Shown: piece after piece, positions 45,376 to 55,782 of the stretch
Numbering within the stretch: the stretch's first letter is position 1
How the letters are laid out: each line of letters starts with the position of its first letter
NCBI RefSeq assembly: GCF_000337775.1
Contig: NZ_AOLQ01000042.1
Coordinates: 124,001-188,000 of the forward strand
From: Haloarcula vallismortis ATCC 29715
Lineage (GTDB): Archaea; Halobacteriota; Halobacteria; Halobacteriales; Haloarculaceae
Direction: 5' to 3'
Length of the DNA: 64,000 bases
Notes under the pieces: generated by a model
The model's input: the letters and a program-made list of their open reading frames with translations, nothing else
Databases searched by the model: none
Told to the model about the DNA's origin: nothing
Position numbers and translations under genes: made by a program

Positions 45376-46164
45376 TCAGCCCCAAGCAGTCAGTCCATTG
45401 GCGGTCAGTATGTCCGAGCCGCCGTCAGGCTGGCAGACAGCCCACCGTGAGTGGTCAGCGTCTTCGGGGAACAAGTGCTCAGGGACCAGTGGCATCGGCA
45501 CGGGCGGGTAGCCGCCGCGCCGCATCGCTGTCGGACCGGGGAACCGCTCGATTACGTCGCCGCCAGCTGTCACCTCGAACTGCCCGTTATCCGCCCGGCG
45601 GTAGGCGTGCTGGAAGGCGTGGCGACCGGCATCGGCGAGCGAGTCGACGTGTTCGAGAACGGCGATCACCTCCGTCCCGACGCCAAGTTCGAGTCTGGGT
45701 CGACCCTGATCGACTCTGACCTCGCGCCACTGGAGGTCACCGGCCGGTGCCCGCGCGCAGGCGTAGCTCCCGTCAGAGAGCGGGACGCGGTCGGGACCGT
45801 TGTAGAACTGCCGGCCGTCAGGGTCGTCGGCGGCGAGACAGGCGGGCTCGCCGAGGATGGTGGCGACCATCTGGGTCAGTGTCGTTCCCATCGCCTCCGT
45901 CGACGGGACCACGAACAGGCAGTCTCGGCCCTCCCGGACCGCATCGGCGAACCGGGGAATGAGTCCATCGGGGCCGACGTTAGCTTCGGTTAGTGGTTCG
46001 ATAGCAACCGGCCGCGGGTCGGTCGCGTCCACGAGGCCGACCGCGTCGTCGTTCGGAGTCGCGAGCGCGGGCGGTCCGCCGCTGTCGTCACGCACCGCCA
46101 CATCGTAGCCGGCCCCCTCGCACAGCGAGACGCCGTGGTCTCGGACCGATGGGTAGATGAGCAT
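45376..46164 (-). CDS. Haloarchaeal protein of unknown function, 262 aa
   Basis: Encodes 262 residues, acidic, soluble. It opens MLIYPSVRDHGVSLCEGAGY and includes EGRDCLFVVPSTEAMGTTLT near 80-100 and PAGDLQWREVRVDQGRPRLE. No catalytic or binding motif was recognised. Minus-strand gene lying between thi4 and the 152-aa gene. The composition supports coding; the role is unknown. Confidence 0.72.
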   Translation of the reverse strand: MLIYPSVRDHGVSLCEGAGYDVAVRDDSGGPPALATPNDDAVGLVDATDPRPVAIEPLTEANVGPDGLIPRFADAVREGRDCLFVVPSTEAMGTTLTQMVATILGEPACLAADDPDGRQFYNGPDRVPLSDGSYACARAPAGDLQWREVRVDQGRPRLELGVGTEVIAVLEHVDSLADAGRHAFQHAYRRADNGQFEVTAGGDVIERFPGPTAMRRGGYPPVPMPLVPEHLFPEDADHSRWAVCQPDGGSDILTANGLTAWG

Positions 46165-46241
46165 TCGCCATTTGTACGGGCGCTTCCCGCTTGAACCCTC
46201 GCCACAGATAGCGGGGCGTTGCGTGGGCTGTCGGACCCTGC

Positions 46242-46700
46242 TCAGGTAGTCGCGGTAGCAGCCAGCGTCGAGAGCGTATCGGCGGTCCGAAGGTCATCGA
46301 TAGTGCAGTACCACGCGCCTCGGAGGCCGTGCTGGTCGTTCTCGACAGGACTATCAAGCGGGACGAGGTCGCCCAGTTCGAACACCAGGACGGTGTCTGT
46401 CTCCGAGAACGGGTCGATGAGGGTGGCCCAGTCGTCCTCGTCCATCGGTCCCGGGCCGCCGCGAGTCTGCTCCGTTCTGGCGGTCACCGGGGCGTAGTGC
46501 GTGACCGCTGAGACCGGCGCAGTCCGGTAAAACGCCATGTAATCGAACGATTCTGTCGTTCGGTCATACGACTTTGGCGACGGATAGAAGCCCTGTCGAC
46601 AGCGTTCGAACGTCTCTGTCTGCGCGGCGACAGCACAGACCCGGGCCTCACCGGGTGCGTCGTCGGCCGGCGTGTCGTCGGTAAAGCGGTCGAGGTCCAT
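46242..46700 (-). CDS. Haloarchaeal protein of unknown function, 152 aa
   Basis: Encodes 152 residues: FERCRQGFYPSPKSYDRTTE, DYMAFYRTAPVSAVTHYAPV, and DTVLVFELGDLVPLDSPVEN. The tyrosine-rich beta segments and the 'AFYRTAPVSAVTHYAPV' phrase resemble EVE- or restriction-associated nucleotide-binding-like folds, but I cannot name a family. 78 bases upstream of the preceding gene on the same strand, so probably one transcript. Confidence 0.7.
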   Translation of the reverse strand: MDLDRFTDDTPADDAPGEARVCAVAAQTETFERCRQGFYPSPKSYDRTTESFDYMAFYRTAPVSAVTHYAPVTARTEQTRGGPGPMDEDDWATLIDPFSETDTVLVFELGDLVPLDSPVENDQHGLRGAWYCTIDDLRTADTLSTLAATATT

Positions 46701-46783
46701 ACCCGGCCCTTAGCCCGGACACGGAAGTACACCCCGCCAGCGGCAGCAGGACACTGATATGGACGCAGACCCGTACCATTGCT

Positions 46784-46903
46784 ATGGCACAGCTACTCGT
46801 CTGTCAGCAGTGTGATACCGGCTTCGAGTACGACACGGCAGCGTTCAGCGCGACGTGTCCGGACTGCGGGCATCGATACCACCCCCGAACTGGGTGTTGT
46901 TAG
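46784..46903 (+). CDS. 39-aa zinc-ribbon protein
   Basis: Encodes 39 residues: MAQLLVCQQCDTGFEYDTAA then FSATCPDCGHRYHPRTGCC. Cys pairs CQQC and CPDC form a zinc ribbon with an extra terminal CC. It is another small zinc-finger gene of the haloarchaeal type. It lies between oppositely oriented genes and is short, but the motif makes chance unlikely. Confidence 0.7.
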   Translation: MAQLLVCQQCDTGFEYDTAAFSATCPDCGHRYHPRTGCC

Positions 46904-46931
46904 GGCAACGTACCGGTCGCAACCACCGTAG

Positions 46932-47576
46932 CTACAGGTACGCTACTAGCGCGTCGGCCAGTTTCTTTTCGGCGCGCCGCAGGTGGTCCTCTGCGGTTCT
47001 GCGCTGAACTCCAACACGGTCCGCAATAGCCGCCGTTGTCGTCTCGCGGGGGAGTTCGTAGTACCCGTGTTCGTACGCCGTCAGGAACACCTCGCGCTGG
47101 CGTGGCGAGAGGGACGGGACCACGTCGCCAACAGTTACCAGCGGCGCGTCAGGCGTCACTGACCCGATCTCGCGTTTTGACTCGACAGTGACCTCGAAAG
47201 CCGACGCCAACGACCGATACACTGCCGACAGCGCCTCGGAACTGAGTCCCAGCGCTCGGACAAATTTGTGCCCCTCCGCGTACCGAAGTGGCGGCACAAG
47301 CAGACACCCCTCGTCGGCCAGATAGCGTTCGACGGTGTCCGCTATGCGGGCCTTCAGACACGCCTCTGTGATCAAAACCTGCCCGTCATCTGTTTCGAGG
47401 TGCTCGGCGACGCCGACAGTCTCACGGACCTGTTCGACGACCGGCCCAACATCCCCACCGCGGACATGGAGGAGGTCGCTGTGGTCGGTACACCACAGTT
47501 CGATGCGCGTGCCGGTCCCGTCGGTCGCCACCTCGTAGGCCCCGTCACCGGCCACCCGGAACACCACCTCGTACAT
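46932..47576 (-). CDS. Bat-type HTH (HTH_10) transcription regulator
   Basis: Encodes 214 residues. The C-terminal HTH at about 155-205 ([20 protein letters not shown] then [20 protein letters not shown]) is the HTH_10 type found in Bat and many haloarchaeal regulators. The N-terminal part has no GAF/PAS motif I can name. It is divergent from hutU, sharing an 81-base promoter gap, and likely controls the hut operon. Confidence 0.88.
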   Translation of the reverse strand: MYEVVFRVAGDGAYEVATDGTGTRIELWCTDHSDLLHVRGGDVGPVVEQVRETVGVAEHLETDDGQVLITEACLKARIADTVERYLADEGCLLVPPLRYAEGHKFVRALGLSSEALSAVYRSLASAFEVTVESKREIGSVTPDAPLVTVGDVVPSLSPRQREVFLTAYEHGYYELPRETTTAAIADRVGVQRRTAEDHLRRAEKKLADALVAYL

Positions 47577-47657
47577 AGCAACCAATACACATATACATAT
47601 AAAAACAGTTCCGAACGGAGAGTCTCGGCTATCACGGGAGGGCGCGAACAGGAGGGT
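47577..47657. promoter_or_regulatory. Shared divergent promoter of the regulator and hutUGIH
   Basis: ATACACATATACATATAAAAAC (core 47591-47606) provides TATA elements in both directions. The regulator start is 15 bases to the left, so it is near-leaderless; the hutU start is 52 bases to the right and is preceded by GGAGGG. The regulator probably binds here. Confidence 0.6.
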
Positions 47658-49406
47658 ATGGCACAGCAGTCTGCCCCAGACACCGACCACAACGTCGGGA
47701 CTCCCTCGGAACAGTGGCGCGAGTACCAGGGTGCGTCCACCGGTACCGACATCGAGTGTGAAGGGTGGCGACAGGAGGCCGCGCTGCGGATGCTGAACAA
47801 CAATCTCGACCCCGAAGTCGCCGAGAAGCCGGAAGAGCTGGTCGTGTACGGCGGAACCGGGCGTGCAGCCCGGTCGTGGGACGCATACGACGCACTCGTC
47901 GACGAACTCCGCGAACTCGGCGACACTGAAACTCTCCTCGTCCAGAGCGGCAAACCGGTCGGGCGGTTCGAGACCCACGAGAAGGCTCCGCGCGTCCTCA
48001 TCGCGAACTCGAACCTCGTCGGCAAGTGGGACACCTGGGAGCACTTCCACGAACTCGAAGCGACGGGACAGATCATGTACGGCCAGATGACCGCCGGTTC
48101 GTGGGCCTACATCGGCACGCAGGGCATCATCCAGGGGACCTACGAGACGCTGGCCGCACTCGCCCGGCAACACTATCCGGAGAACGACGGCCTGCGCGGG
48201 AAGATTGTCGCCACCGGCGGCCTCGGCGGCATGGGCGGCGCGCAACCCCTCGCGGTGACGATGAACCACGGCGTCTGCATCGCGGCCGAAGTCGACGCGG
48301 ACCGTATCGACCGGCGCATCGAAACGGGGTACTGTCAGGAGCGGACCGACGACCTGGCCGAGGCCATCGAGCGAGCGCAGATGGCAGCTGAAAACGGCGA
48401 GCCCTACAGCGTCGGTGTCCACATGAACGCCGCGGATATGCTCGCGGAGATGCGTGAGATGGAGTTCGTCCCCGATGTAGTGACTGACCAGACGAGCGCA
48501 CACGACGAACTCGAGGGGTACTACCCTGCTGGCTACACTGTCGAGGAAGCCGACCGACTCCGCGAGCGCGACCCCGAAACGTACGTCGCGGAGAGTCTCG
48601 ATACGATGGAGCGCCACGTCGAGGGCATACTGGAACTGCAGGACAGGGGTGCTATCGCCTTCGAGTACGGCAACAACATCCGTGGGCAGGTCGAGGACCA
48701 CCGCGACCTCGACAGCGCGTTCGACTTCCCGGGGTTCGTTCCGGCGTATATCCGCCCGCTGTTCTGTGAAGGCAAGGGGCCGTTCCGCTGGGCCGCGCTT
48801 TCGGGCGACCCTGCAGATATCCAGCGGACTGACGAGGCCGTCAAGGAACTGTTCCCCGGGAAGGACGACCTGCACCGCTGGATCGACCTGGCACAGGAGC
48901 GGGTGTCGTTCCAAGGGCTCCCCTCGCGAGTCTGCTGGCTGGGCTATGCGACCGAAGACGGGCTGACCGAACGCGCCCGCCTCGCGCTCCGTATCAACGA
49001 ACTCGTCGCTGACGGGGCGATTTCGGCACCCGTCGTCGTCACGCGGGACCACTTAGACGCCGGGAGCGTCGCCTCGCCACACCGCGAAACTGAGGCGATG
49101 AAAGACGGGACCGACGCTGTCGCCGACTGGCCAATTCTGAACGCCCTGCTGAACTGTGCCGCTGGCGCGGACATCGTCAGCGTCCACGACGGCGGCGGCG
49201 TCGGTATCGGGAACTCGCTGCACACGAACAACCACGTCGTCCTCGATGGCTCCGATCTCGCCGCCGAGAAGGCCCGCCGCGTGTTCACGACTGATCCCGG
49301 GATGGGCGTCATTCGCCACGCCGACGCCGGCTACGAAGTCGCACAGGACGCCGCCGACGAGAACGACGTTGCGGTCCCGATGCGCGACCGCAACCGTGAC
49401 CGATGA
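47658..49406 (+). CDS. hutU: Urocanate hydratase
   Basis: Encodes 582 residues. Second step of histidine degradation: urocanate to imidazolonepropionate, NAD-dependent. [10 protein letters not shown] near the NAD site, [19 protein letters not shown] (the glycine-rich NAD motif), and YCQERTDDL with the conserved Cys. Met at 47658 is chosen though the frame is open to 47268. First of four overlapping genes; next gene overlaps by 4 bases. Confidence 0.97.
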   Translation: MAQQSAPDTDHNVGTPSEQWREYQGASTGTDIECEGWRQEAALRMLNNNLDPEVAEKPEELVVYGGTGRAARSWDAYDALVDELRELGDTETLLVQSGKPVGRFETHEKAPRVLIANSNLVGKWDTWEHFHELEATGQIMYGQMTAGSWAYIGTQGIIQGTYETLAALARQHYPENDGLRGKIVATGGLGGMGGAQPLAVTMNHGVCIAAEVDADRIDRRIETGYCQERTDDLAEAIERAQMAAENGEPYSVGVHMNAADMLAEMREMEFVPDVVTDQTSAHDELEGYYPAGYTVEEADRLRERDPETYVAESLDTMERHVEGILELQDRGAIAFEYGNNIRGQVEDHRDLDSAFDFPGFVPAYIRPLFCEGKGPFRWAALSGDPADIQRTDEAVKELFPGKDDLHRWIDLAQERVSFQGLPSRVCWLGYATEDGLTERARLALRINELVADGAISAPVVVTRDHLDAGSVASPHRETEAMKDGTDAVADWPILNALLNCAAGADIVSVHDGGGVGIGNSLHTNNHVVLDGSDLAAEKARRVFTTDPGMGVIRHADAGYEVAQDAADENDVAVPMRDRNRDR

Positions 49407-50326
49407 CTGACCTGACAGCCCCGTCGCCGTGGACCAGCCCGTCAGGCGACCCAGACGACGAGCAGTTCGGTGACATCGTCGAGATGGCCACGCTCGCGAC
49501 CGCTGACGAGTACGACGCTGTGCTGGTGGGCGAGCCGTACGACGGCGCAGTCATCGGGCGGCCGGGCGCGCGTGCCGGCCCGGCGGCTCTCCGGCGCGAA
49601 CTCCGCGGCACGAAGACACAGCACATCGAACGCGGACCGGTCCGCTCAGTCGCCGACCTCGGTACCATCGAGGTTCCGGCTGGCGGCGTCGAACGGGTCC
49701 AGCGCGCCGTCCGTTCGGTAACGGCCGAGATACACGCAACGGGCGCAGTGCCGGTGTTTCTCGGCGGCGATAACTCACTGACGTTCCCGAATGCCGCGCC
49801 GCTGTTGGCTCACGAAACGCTCGGCGCAGTCAGCTTCGATGCCCATCTTGATTGCCGCGCCGTTCGGGACGAACCGACCAGTGGGACCCCGTACCGGCAA
49901 CTCCACGATGCGGGCCTCGACACGCTGGCCGTTGTCGGCGCACGACACTTCGAAACTTCGACAGCGTACCACGACTACCTGACCGAGCAGGGTGGGACAG
50001 TGCTGCCGCCTGAGTCGGTGGCCGGTGACCCCGCTGGCGCGGTGGACGACGCGCTCGCCGCGCTGGGCGACGTAGACGCCGTCTACGTGAGTCTGGACCT
50101 CGACGTGCTCGACGCCGCGGCTGCACCGGGCGTGAGCGCGCCGACACCGGGCGGCCTCTCGACACGGGAACTGTTCCGGATGCTGGGCCGCATCGCATCC
50201 GACGACCGTATCGCCGGGTTCGAGGTGGTCGAGTGCGCACCGCCGCTTGACGCCGGGGACCGGACCGCTCGCGCCGGGGCCCGTGCGGTCGCACACTTCC
50301 TCAGCGGTCTGGGAGGTGGCCGATGA
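49403..50326 (+). CDS. hutG: Formimidoylglutamase (arginase family)
   Basis: Encodes 307 residues. Cleaves formimidoylglutamate to glutamate and formamide. The manganese-binding motifs are [14 protein letters not shown] and [14 protein letters not shown], as in the ureohydrolase (arginase) family. It starts inside the hutU stop (ATGA overlap) and ends overlapping hutI by 4 bases. Confidence 0.95.
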   Translation: MTDLTAPSPWTSPSGDPDDEQFGDIVEMATLATADEYDAVLVGEPYDGAVIGRPGARAGPAALRRELRGTKTQHIERGPVRSVADLGTIEVPAGGVERVQRAVRSVTAEIHATGAVPVFLGGDNSLTFPNAAPLLAHETLGAVSFDAHLDCRAVRDEPTSGTPYRQLHDAGLDTLAVVGARHFETSTAYHDYLTEQGGTVLPPESVAGDPAGAVDDALAALGDVDAVYVSLDLDVLDAAAAPGVSAPTPGGLSTRELFRMLGRIASDDRIAGFEVVECAPPLDAGDRTARAGARAVAHFLSGLGGGR

Positions 50327-51585
50327 CGGCCCTCGATGCCGTGGTCTACGGCGCGGCCGAACTCGTCACAGGCCCAGCGGCAGACGGTCACAGTCTGGAG
50401 ATTTACGAGGACGGCGCAGTCGCCATCGTGGACGGCACTGTCGCCGCCGTCGGCCCGACTACGGAGGTAACCGCCGAATACCCGCCGGAGAGCGCCAGTG
50501 TCGCCGTTGATGCGAGCGGTCAGGCCGTCGTTCCGGGCTTCGTCGATCCCCACACCCACGCGCTGTTCGCTGGCGACCGCTCGGACGAGTTCGCCGCCAG
50601 ACTGCGCGGGAAGTCCTATCAGGATATCCTCGCCGACGGCGGCGGCATCCTCCGAACGGTCCGAGCGGTCAGGGACGCAGATGCGGAAACGCTGCTGTCG
50701 AACCTGCTGGCCCACCTCGACACCATGCTCGCTCACGGGACGACGACGGTCGAGGTGAAGTCCGGCTACGGGCTCGACACGGAGACGGAGCTACGGATGC
50801 TCCGAGTTATCGACAGCGCCGACGACGTCCATCCTGTCGACGTGGTCCCGACGTTCATGGGCGCACACGCTGTTCCCGAGGGGTGGGACGCCGACGACTA
50901 CACCGCGGCTGTCGTCGACGAACAGCTCCCGGCCGTCAAATCACAAGGCATTGCCGAGTTCTGTGACGTGTTCTGCGAGGAGGGCGCCTTCTCGGTCGCG
51001 CAGTCCCGGCGCATCCTCGAAGCAGGCGCAGCCGCCGGGCTGACGCCGAAGGTTCACGCCGAGGAACTGGGCCACATCGGCGGAACCCAGTTGGCAGCTG
51101 ACGTGGGGGCGGCCAGTGCCGACCACCTCTTACATGCCACAAACGACGACATCGACGCGCTTGTCGAGTCAGGCGTGACACCGGTCCTCCTGCCCGGGAC
51201 GGCGTTCGGTCTCGGGGCCGAATACGCCGACGCCGAGGCATTCCTCGACGCGGGCGCGTCGGTCGCCGTCGCGACGGATTTCAATCCGAACTGCCACAGT
51301 CACAGCATGGGCTTTGCGCTGTCGCTTGCCTGCGTCGAGATGGGACTGACGCCGGCAGAAGCACTGATCGCGGGGACGAAACACGCCGCGCTCGCACTGG
51401 ACAGGACCGATGGTCTGGGGACGCTCCGCCCGGGTTCGCCCGGTGACGCCGTCGTCCTTGCCGCGCCGAGTCACGTCCACATTCCATACCAGTACGGGAC
51501 AAACGTCGTCGACACTGTCCTGAAAGACGGCTCGGTCGTCAGCACCTCAACAGATGAGTCATCCCACCGGGACGTGCAACCATGA
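50323..51585 (+). CDS. hutI: Imidazolonepropionase
   Basis: Encodes 420 residues. Third step: opens the imidazolone ring to formimidoylglutamate. Amidohydrolase fold with metal-binding His pair (VDPHTHALF), [20 protein letters not shown], and Asp in DFNPNCHS. Overlaps hutG and hutH by 4 bases at each end. Confidence 0.97.
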   Translation: MTALDAVVYGAAELVTGPAADGHSLEIYEDGAVAIVDGTVAAVGPTTEVTAEYPPESASVAVDASGQAVVPGFVDPHTHALFAGDRSDEFAARLRGKSYQDILADGGGILRTVRAVRDADAETLLSNLLAHLDTMLAHGTTTVEVKSGYGLDTETELRMLRVIDSADDVHPVDVVPTFMGAHAVPEGWDADDYTAAVVDEQLPAVKSQGIAEFCDVFCEEGAFSVAQSRRILEAGAAAGLTPKVHAEELGHIGGTQLAADVGAASADHLLHATNDDIDALVESGVTPVLLPGTAFGLGAEYADAEAFLDAGASVAVATDFNPNCHSHSMGFALSLACVEMGLTPAEALIAGTKHAALALDRTDGLGTLRPGSPGDAVVLAAPSHVHIPYQYGTNVVDTVLKDGSVVSTSTDESSHRDVQP

Positions 51586-53213
51586 ACGCCGACGTTGTTC
51601 TCGACGGCGAGTCGCTCACGCCCGCTGAGGTGGTCGCCGCCGCTCGGAACGATGCGACCGTCACGGTTGCCGAGGCCGCCCGCAAGCGAATTCGCGAGTC
51701 CCGCGAGCGTGTCGAGAGCGTGCTTGACAGCGGCGAAGCGGTGTACGGCGTCACCACCGGCTTCGGCGACCTTGTCGACGAGCGCATCCCACACGAGGAC
51801 CTCGATGCCCTCCAGCGGAACCTCCTTCGGAGCCACGCCGCCGCCGTCGGCCGGGAATTGACGACTGCGGAAGTCCGGGCGATGATGGTCACGCGGGCGA
51901 ACACGCTGGCGAAGGGGTATTCAGGCATCCGCGAGTCGGTCGTCGATTTGCTGGTGGCGATGCTCGACGCAGGTGTTCACCCGGTTGTCCCATCGCGGGG
52001 CAGCCTCGGCGCGAGCGGCGACCTCGCGCCACTCGCCCATATGTCGCTGGTCCTCATCGGTGAGGGGGAAGCCGAGGTCGATGGCGACCGACTTCCCGGC
52101 GACGAGGCACTCGACGCGGCCGGCCTCGAACCGGTGACGCTCCGGGCCAAGGAAGGATTGGCGCTCATCAACGGGACGCAACTGACCGTCGGCGTTGCCG
52201 CCCTCCTCCTCGCCGACGCCGAACGACTGGTCGCCGCCGCCGACATCGCTGGCGCGCTCACGACGGAGGTGACCCTCTCCTCGACGGTGCCATCCCACGA
52301 AGCTATCACCGCCGTCCGACCCCACACCGGGCAGGCCGCGAGTGCGCGAAACATCCGGCGGCTGACGGCCGACTCCGACGTGGTCGAATCCCACCGGAAC
52401 TGTGACCGCGTGCAGGACGCCTATGCGATGCGCTGTCTGCCGCAGGTCCACGGCGCGGTCCGTGACGCCGTCGCCCACCTCCGGGAGGCTGTCGAGGTCG
52501 AGCTCAACAGCGCGACTGATAATCCGCTGGTGTTCCCTCGCGGCACAGACGCAGAACGGGACGACGGGAGTGAGCGACGCCCGCGGCAACCGACTCACAC
52601 AATCACCGGCGACCGAGCCTCGGGAACCGATAGTGCGGCCGTGCTCTCCGGTGGAAACTTCCACGGCGCGGTGCTCGCCATGCGCCTCGACTATCTGACG
52701 AACGCGCTCACCGAACTCGCGGCCATCTCGGAGCGCCGGACCGACAGGATGCTCAATCCGAGCCTGCAGGAGCCACACCTCCCGCCGTTTCTCACAGAGC
52801 GAAGCGGCGTCCGCTCTGGCTATATGATCGCACAGTACACCGCTGCGGCGCTGGTAAACGAATGTCGGTCCTTCGGCCGGCCCTCGATGGACAACACCCC
52901 AGTCAGTGGCAATCAGGAGGACCACGTCAGCATGAGCGCGCAGTCGGCGTATCTGGCCCGAAACGCAGCCCGAAACGCCGCCGCGATTCTCGGCGTCGAA
53001 CTGTGCTGTGGAGCGCAGGCCGCCGACTTCGTCGACGACGACCTCGAACTGGGTGTCGGGTCCGCAGAAGCCTACGATGCCGTCCGCTCGGTGGTGCCGG
53101 CGCTTACCGAGGACCGCCCGATACACGCGGACATCGAAGCCGCGAGCGCACTCGTCGAGTCACCGGCGTTTCTGGAACGGGTCGCCGGAGCGCTCGACGC
53201 TGAACTAGAGTGA
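51582..53213 (+). CDS. hutH: Histidine ammonia-lyase
   Basis: Encodes 543 residues. First step: histidine to urocanate and ammonia. The MIO cofactor forms from Ala144-Ser145-Gly146 in SLGASGDLAPLAH; Tyr55 (AVYGVTTGFG) is the catalytic Tyr. A 30-residue insertion between DNPLVFPRG and VLSGGNFHG (about bases 52545-52640) is Glu/Arg/Thr-rich and unlike other HutH. Last gene of the operon. Confidence 0.97.
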   Translation: MNADVVLDGESLTPAEVVAAARNDATVTVAEAARKRIRESRERVESVLDSGEAVYGVTTGFGDLVDERIPHEDLDALQRNLLRSHAAAVGRELTTAEVRAMMVTRANTLAKGYSGIRESVVDLLVAMLDAGVHPVVPSRGSLGASGDLAPLAHMSLVLIGEGEAEVDGDRLPGDEALDAAGLEPVTLRAKEGLALINGTQLTVGVAALLLADAERLVAAADIAGALTTEVTLSSTVPSHEAITAVRPHTGQAASARNIRRLTADSDVVESHRNCDRVQDAYAMRCLPQVHGAVRDAVAHLREAVEVELNSATDNPLVFPRGTDAERDDGSERRPRQPTHTITGDRASGTDSAAVLSGGNFHGAVLAMRLDYLTNALTELAAISERRTDRMLNPSLQEPHLPPFLTERSGVRSGYMIAQYTAAALVNECRSFGRPSMDNTPVSGNQEDHVSMSAQSAYLARNAARNAAAILGVELCCGAQAADFVDDDLELGVGSAEAYDAVRSVVPALTEDRPIHADIEAASALVESPAFLERVAGALDAELE

Positions 53214-53241
53214 TTTGGCGGAGAGAGCGCAGTGTGGCGGA

Positions 53242-55782
53242 CTACGGCCCGAGTCCGAGGTCAGCAGTCCCCTCCGCTCCCTGATAGCGGTCCCGGTCGT
53301 CCCAGTCGGCGATGCTCGAATGCGTCTCCCAGACGGCAGTCTCCAGATGCGCCTGCGTTATGTCCGAGCCGTCACGCAAGGCGTGCCGCGCGGCGTCCTC
53401 GGCGAGGAGTTCGAGGTCACTGGCAGCGTAGCCGGCCGTCGGCTCGACGATGGCGTCCCAGTCGATGTCACCGGCGACGGGCCGCTCCTGCAGGTGGATC
53501 TCCAGAATCTGCCTGCGAGCCTCGGCGTCCGGCGGCGGGACCTCGACACGCTCGTCGAACCGACCGGACCGCCGGAGCGCCGCGTCGATGTCCTCGACGA
53601 AGTTCGTCGCGGCGACCACAACGATGTCGTCAGCCGCTGCGCCTTCGAGTTCGGTGAGGAGTTGGTTGACCAACTGCTGTTCGCTCGTGTTCATCGAGCC
53701 CCGCCGCGACCCCGCGATGCCGTCGATTTCGTCGATAAACAGCACGCAGGGGGCGTTCGCGCGGGCCACCTCGAACACCTCGGCGACGTTGCGGGCCGGC
53801 TCGCCCATCCACTTGCTCGTCACGTCTGCGGGGCTGATTTCGACGAAGCTATGCCCGAGTTCACCCGCGAGCGCGCCGGCGAGGTGGGTCTTCCCACAGC
53901 CGGGCGGGCCGTACAACAGCAGGCCCGATAGTACGTCGATGCCGTACTCGGCGTATGCGTCGGCGTTCTGAAGCGGATCGAGGACCGTGTCTTCGAGCCG
54001 GGCTTTCAGGTCGCCCATCCCGCCCACATCGGCGAAGTCGCGTCCGGGGTCGGTCTCGACCAGTGAACTGGCCTGCAGGTCGACGCCGTCGGGCTGGACG
54101 ACGCCGTTCTCGGCAACCATCTCGGGGTCAACCCAGTCCGCGATGCTCGTGTCAGTCTCCGTGGCGGCCTGCATCAGGTGGTCCGTCTCGATTGGAGCGT
54201 CCGCTCGCAGTGCCTTTCGGGCGGCGTCCTCGGCGATGAGTTCGATGTCGCTGGCCGCGAAGCCGGCCGTCTCCTCGACGACGGAGTCCAAGTCGATGTC
54301 AGCCGCGGTCGGCCGACCGGCGAGGTGAATCTCCAGAATCTGCTTGCGGGCTTCGGGGTCCGGCGGCGGCACCTCCACCCGCTCGTCGAACCGGCCCGAG
54401 CGGCGGATGGCGTCGTCTACGTCCTCGACGAGGTTCGTCGCGCCCAGCACGACCACGTCCTCGTCGGCGATGCCTTCGAGTTCGGTGAGCAGTTGGTTGA
54501 CCAGTTGCTGTTCGCTACTGTTCATGTTGCTGTCGCCGTCGCGCGCGCCGGCGATGCCGTCGATCTCGTCGATAAAGAGGATACAGGGGGCGTTCGCGCG
54601 GGCGATCTGGAACAGCTCCTCGACTTTCTGTGCGGGTTCGCCCATGTACTTGCTGGTCACGTCGGCCGGCGTGACCTCGATGAAAGCGTGGTCGACCTCG
54701 CCCGCGAGCGCGCCGGCGACGTGGGTCTTCCCGCAGCCGGGCGGGCCGTGCAGGAGGACGCCGTTGACGACGCCGATACCGTACTCCTCGAAGGCGCTGG
54801 GGTCCTGTAGCGGCCGGACGACCTTGTGGTTGAGCGTTTCCAGCAGGTCGCTCATCCCGCCCACGTCGGCGAAGCTCCGGGAGGGGTCCGGGTCGACCAA
54901 CTGGTCGGCTTGCATGTCGACACCGTCCGGCTGGACCACCGACCCGTCGTCCGACGGGCGCTCGCGGTTAATCGAGGGCGCGCCGTCGGAGGTGTCGGGG
55001 CCGGTATCGGCCGGGTCGGTGTCGTCGGACTCGTCGATCCGCTCCCGGATGTTCCGTTCGAGCCGGTCGGGGTTGACCTCGTAGCCATACTCGGCTAGCC
55101 GGCGGGGTTCGGCGCTGAGGAACTCGGCGAGCCAGCCGTGACGTTTTAGCTCCTCGGTCGGGGCGTCTGGGTCACGGAACGTGACGAGCTTGACGTCCGA
55201 GCTGTCGGGCGAGTGGTACTCGGCGAGCCAGAAGGGGAGATACAGGCGCTCGACGGCGGTCACACCGTCGAACCCGTCGGGGTCGAAGTCCCCGGGGAGC
55301 CCGTAGGACTCCCTGAGCTTCCTGAGGAAGACGTTCGCCGCGCCGGAAGCGGCGTCCTGTTGCTGTTCGCGGTACTCTGCGACGCGCTGGGGCAGCAGCG
55401 ACCGGGCGTCGTCGTCGGTGACCTGAAACTGCAACAGGACGGACCGGCCAAGCGCCGGGTCGCTGCGGCCGAAGTCATAGTCGCCCGTCGCTCGGCGGAC
55501 CACCGCGTCGGTGTCATCGACGTACTGGGACACCGCCCGGTCGTTGTCCGCCCAGAGGCCGTCGAGAAACGCCGTCTCGGATTTCCTCGTCGTGCCGAAC
55601 AGCTTCCCCTCGCCGGTCTCGTACTCGTAGTCGACTTTGAACACCGGATAGAACACGCGGTGGAGGCGTTCGAGTTCCTCGACATCGCCGAAAGCGGTCA
55701 TCGTCCGCTGGTCGAGGGTCTCCCTGACGGTTTCCTCGTCGGGAACTCGACGGTCGGCGTAGATGTACGGCGGCAGACTCAT
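53242..55782 (-). CDS. Tandem AAA ATPase with unusual N-terminal domain (CDC48-like)
   Basis: Encodes 846 residues. Two AAA modules: Walker A GPPGCGKT at 346-353 and 625-632, Walker B ILFIDEID at 401-408 and VLFIDEID at 680-687, arginine-finger motif RRSGRFDE near 460 and 737. Each is preceded by the same linker VVQPDGVD(M/L)QA (282-291 and 561-570), pointing to duplication of linker plus ATPase. The first 250 residues are not the double-psi N-domain of CDC48/VAT; I do not recognise them. It is co-transcribed after phosphopantothenate synthetase (4-base overlap). It may unfold or remodel an unknown substrate. Confidence 0.9.
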   Translation of the reverse strand: MSLPPYIYADRRVPDEETVRETLDQRTMTAFGDVEELERLHRVFYPVFKVDYEYETGEGKLFGTTRKSETAFLDGLWADNDRAVSQYVDDTDAVVRRATGDYDFGRSDPALGRSVLLQFQVTDDDARSLLPQRVAEYREQQQDAASGAANVFLRKLRESYGLPGDFDPDGFDGVTAVERLYLPFWLAEYHSPDSSDVKLVTFRDPDAPTEELKRHGWLAEFLSAEPRRLAEYGYEVNPDRLERNIRERIDESDDTDPADTGPDTSDGAPSINRERPSDDGSVVQPDGVDMQADQLVDPDPSRSFADVGGMSDLLETLNHKVVRPLQDPSAFEEYGIGVVNGVLLHGPPGCGKTHVAGALAGEVDHAFIEVTPADVTSKYMGEPAQKVEELFQIARANAPCILFIDEIDGIAGARDGDSNMNSSEQQLVNQLLTELEGIADEDVVVLGATNLVEDVDDAIRRSGRFDERVEVPPPDPEARKQILEIHLAGRPTAADIDLDSVVEETAGFAASDIELIAEDAARKALRADAPIETDHLMQAATETDTSIADWVDPEMVAENGVVQPDGVDLQASSLVETDPGRDFADVGGMGDLKARLEDTVLDPLQNADAYAEYGIDVLSGLLLYGPPGCGKTHLAGALAGELGHSFVEISPADVTSKWMGEPARNVAEVFEVARANAPCVLFIDEIDGIAGSRRGSMNTSEQQLVNQLLTELEGAAADDIVVVAATNFVEDIDAALRRSGRFDERVEVPPPDAEARRQILEIHLQERPVAGDIDWDAIVEPTAGYAASDLELLAEDAARHALRDGSDITQAHLETAVWETHSSIADWDDRDRYQGAEGTADLGLGP

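Noticed and set aside
47577-49052. Upstream extension of the HTH regulator frame to 706 codons
   Set aside because: The extension is antisense to hutU; the Met at 47576 is near-leaderless from the shared TATA region.
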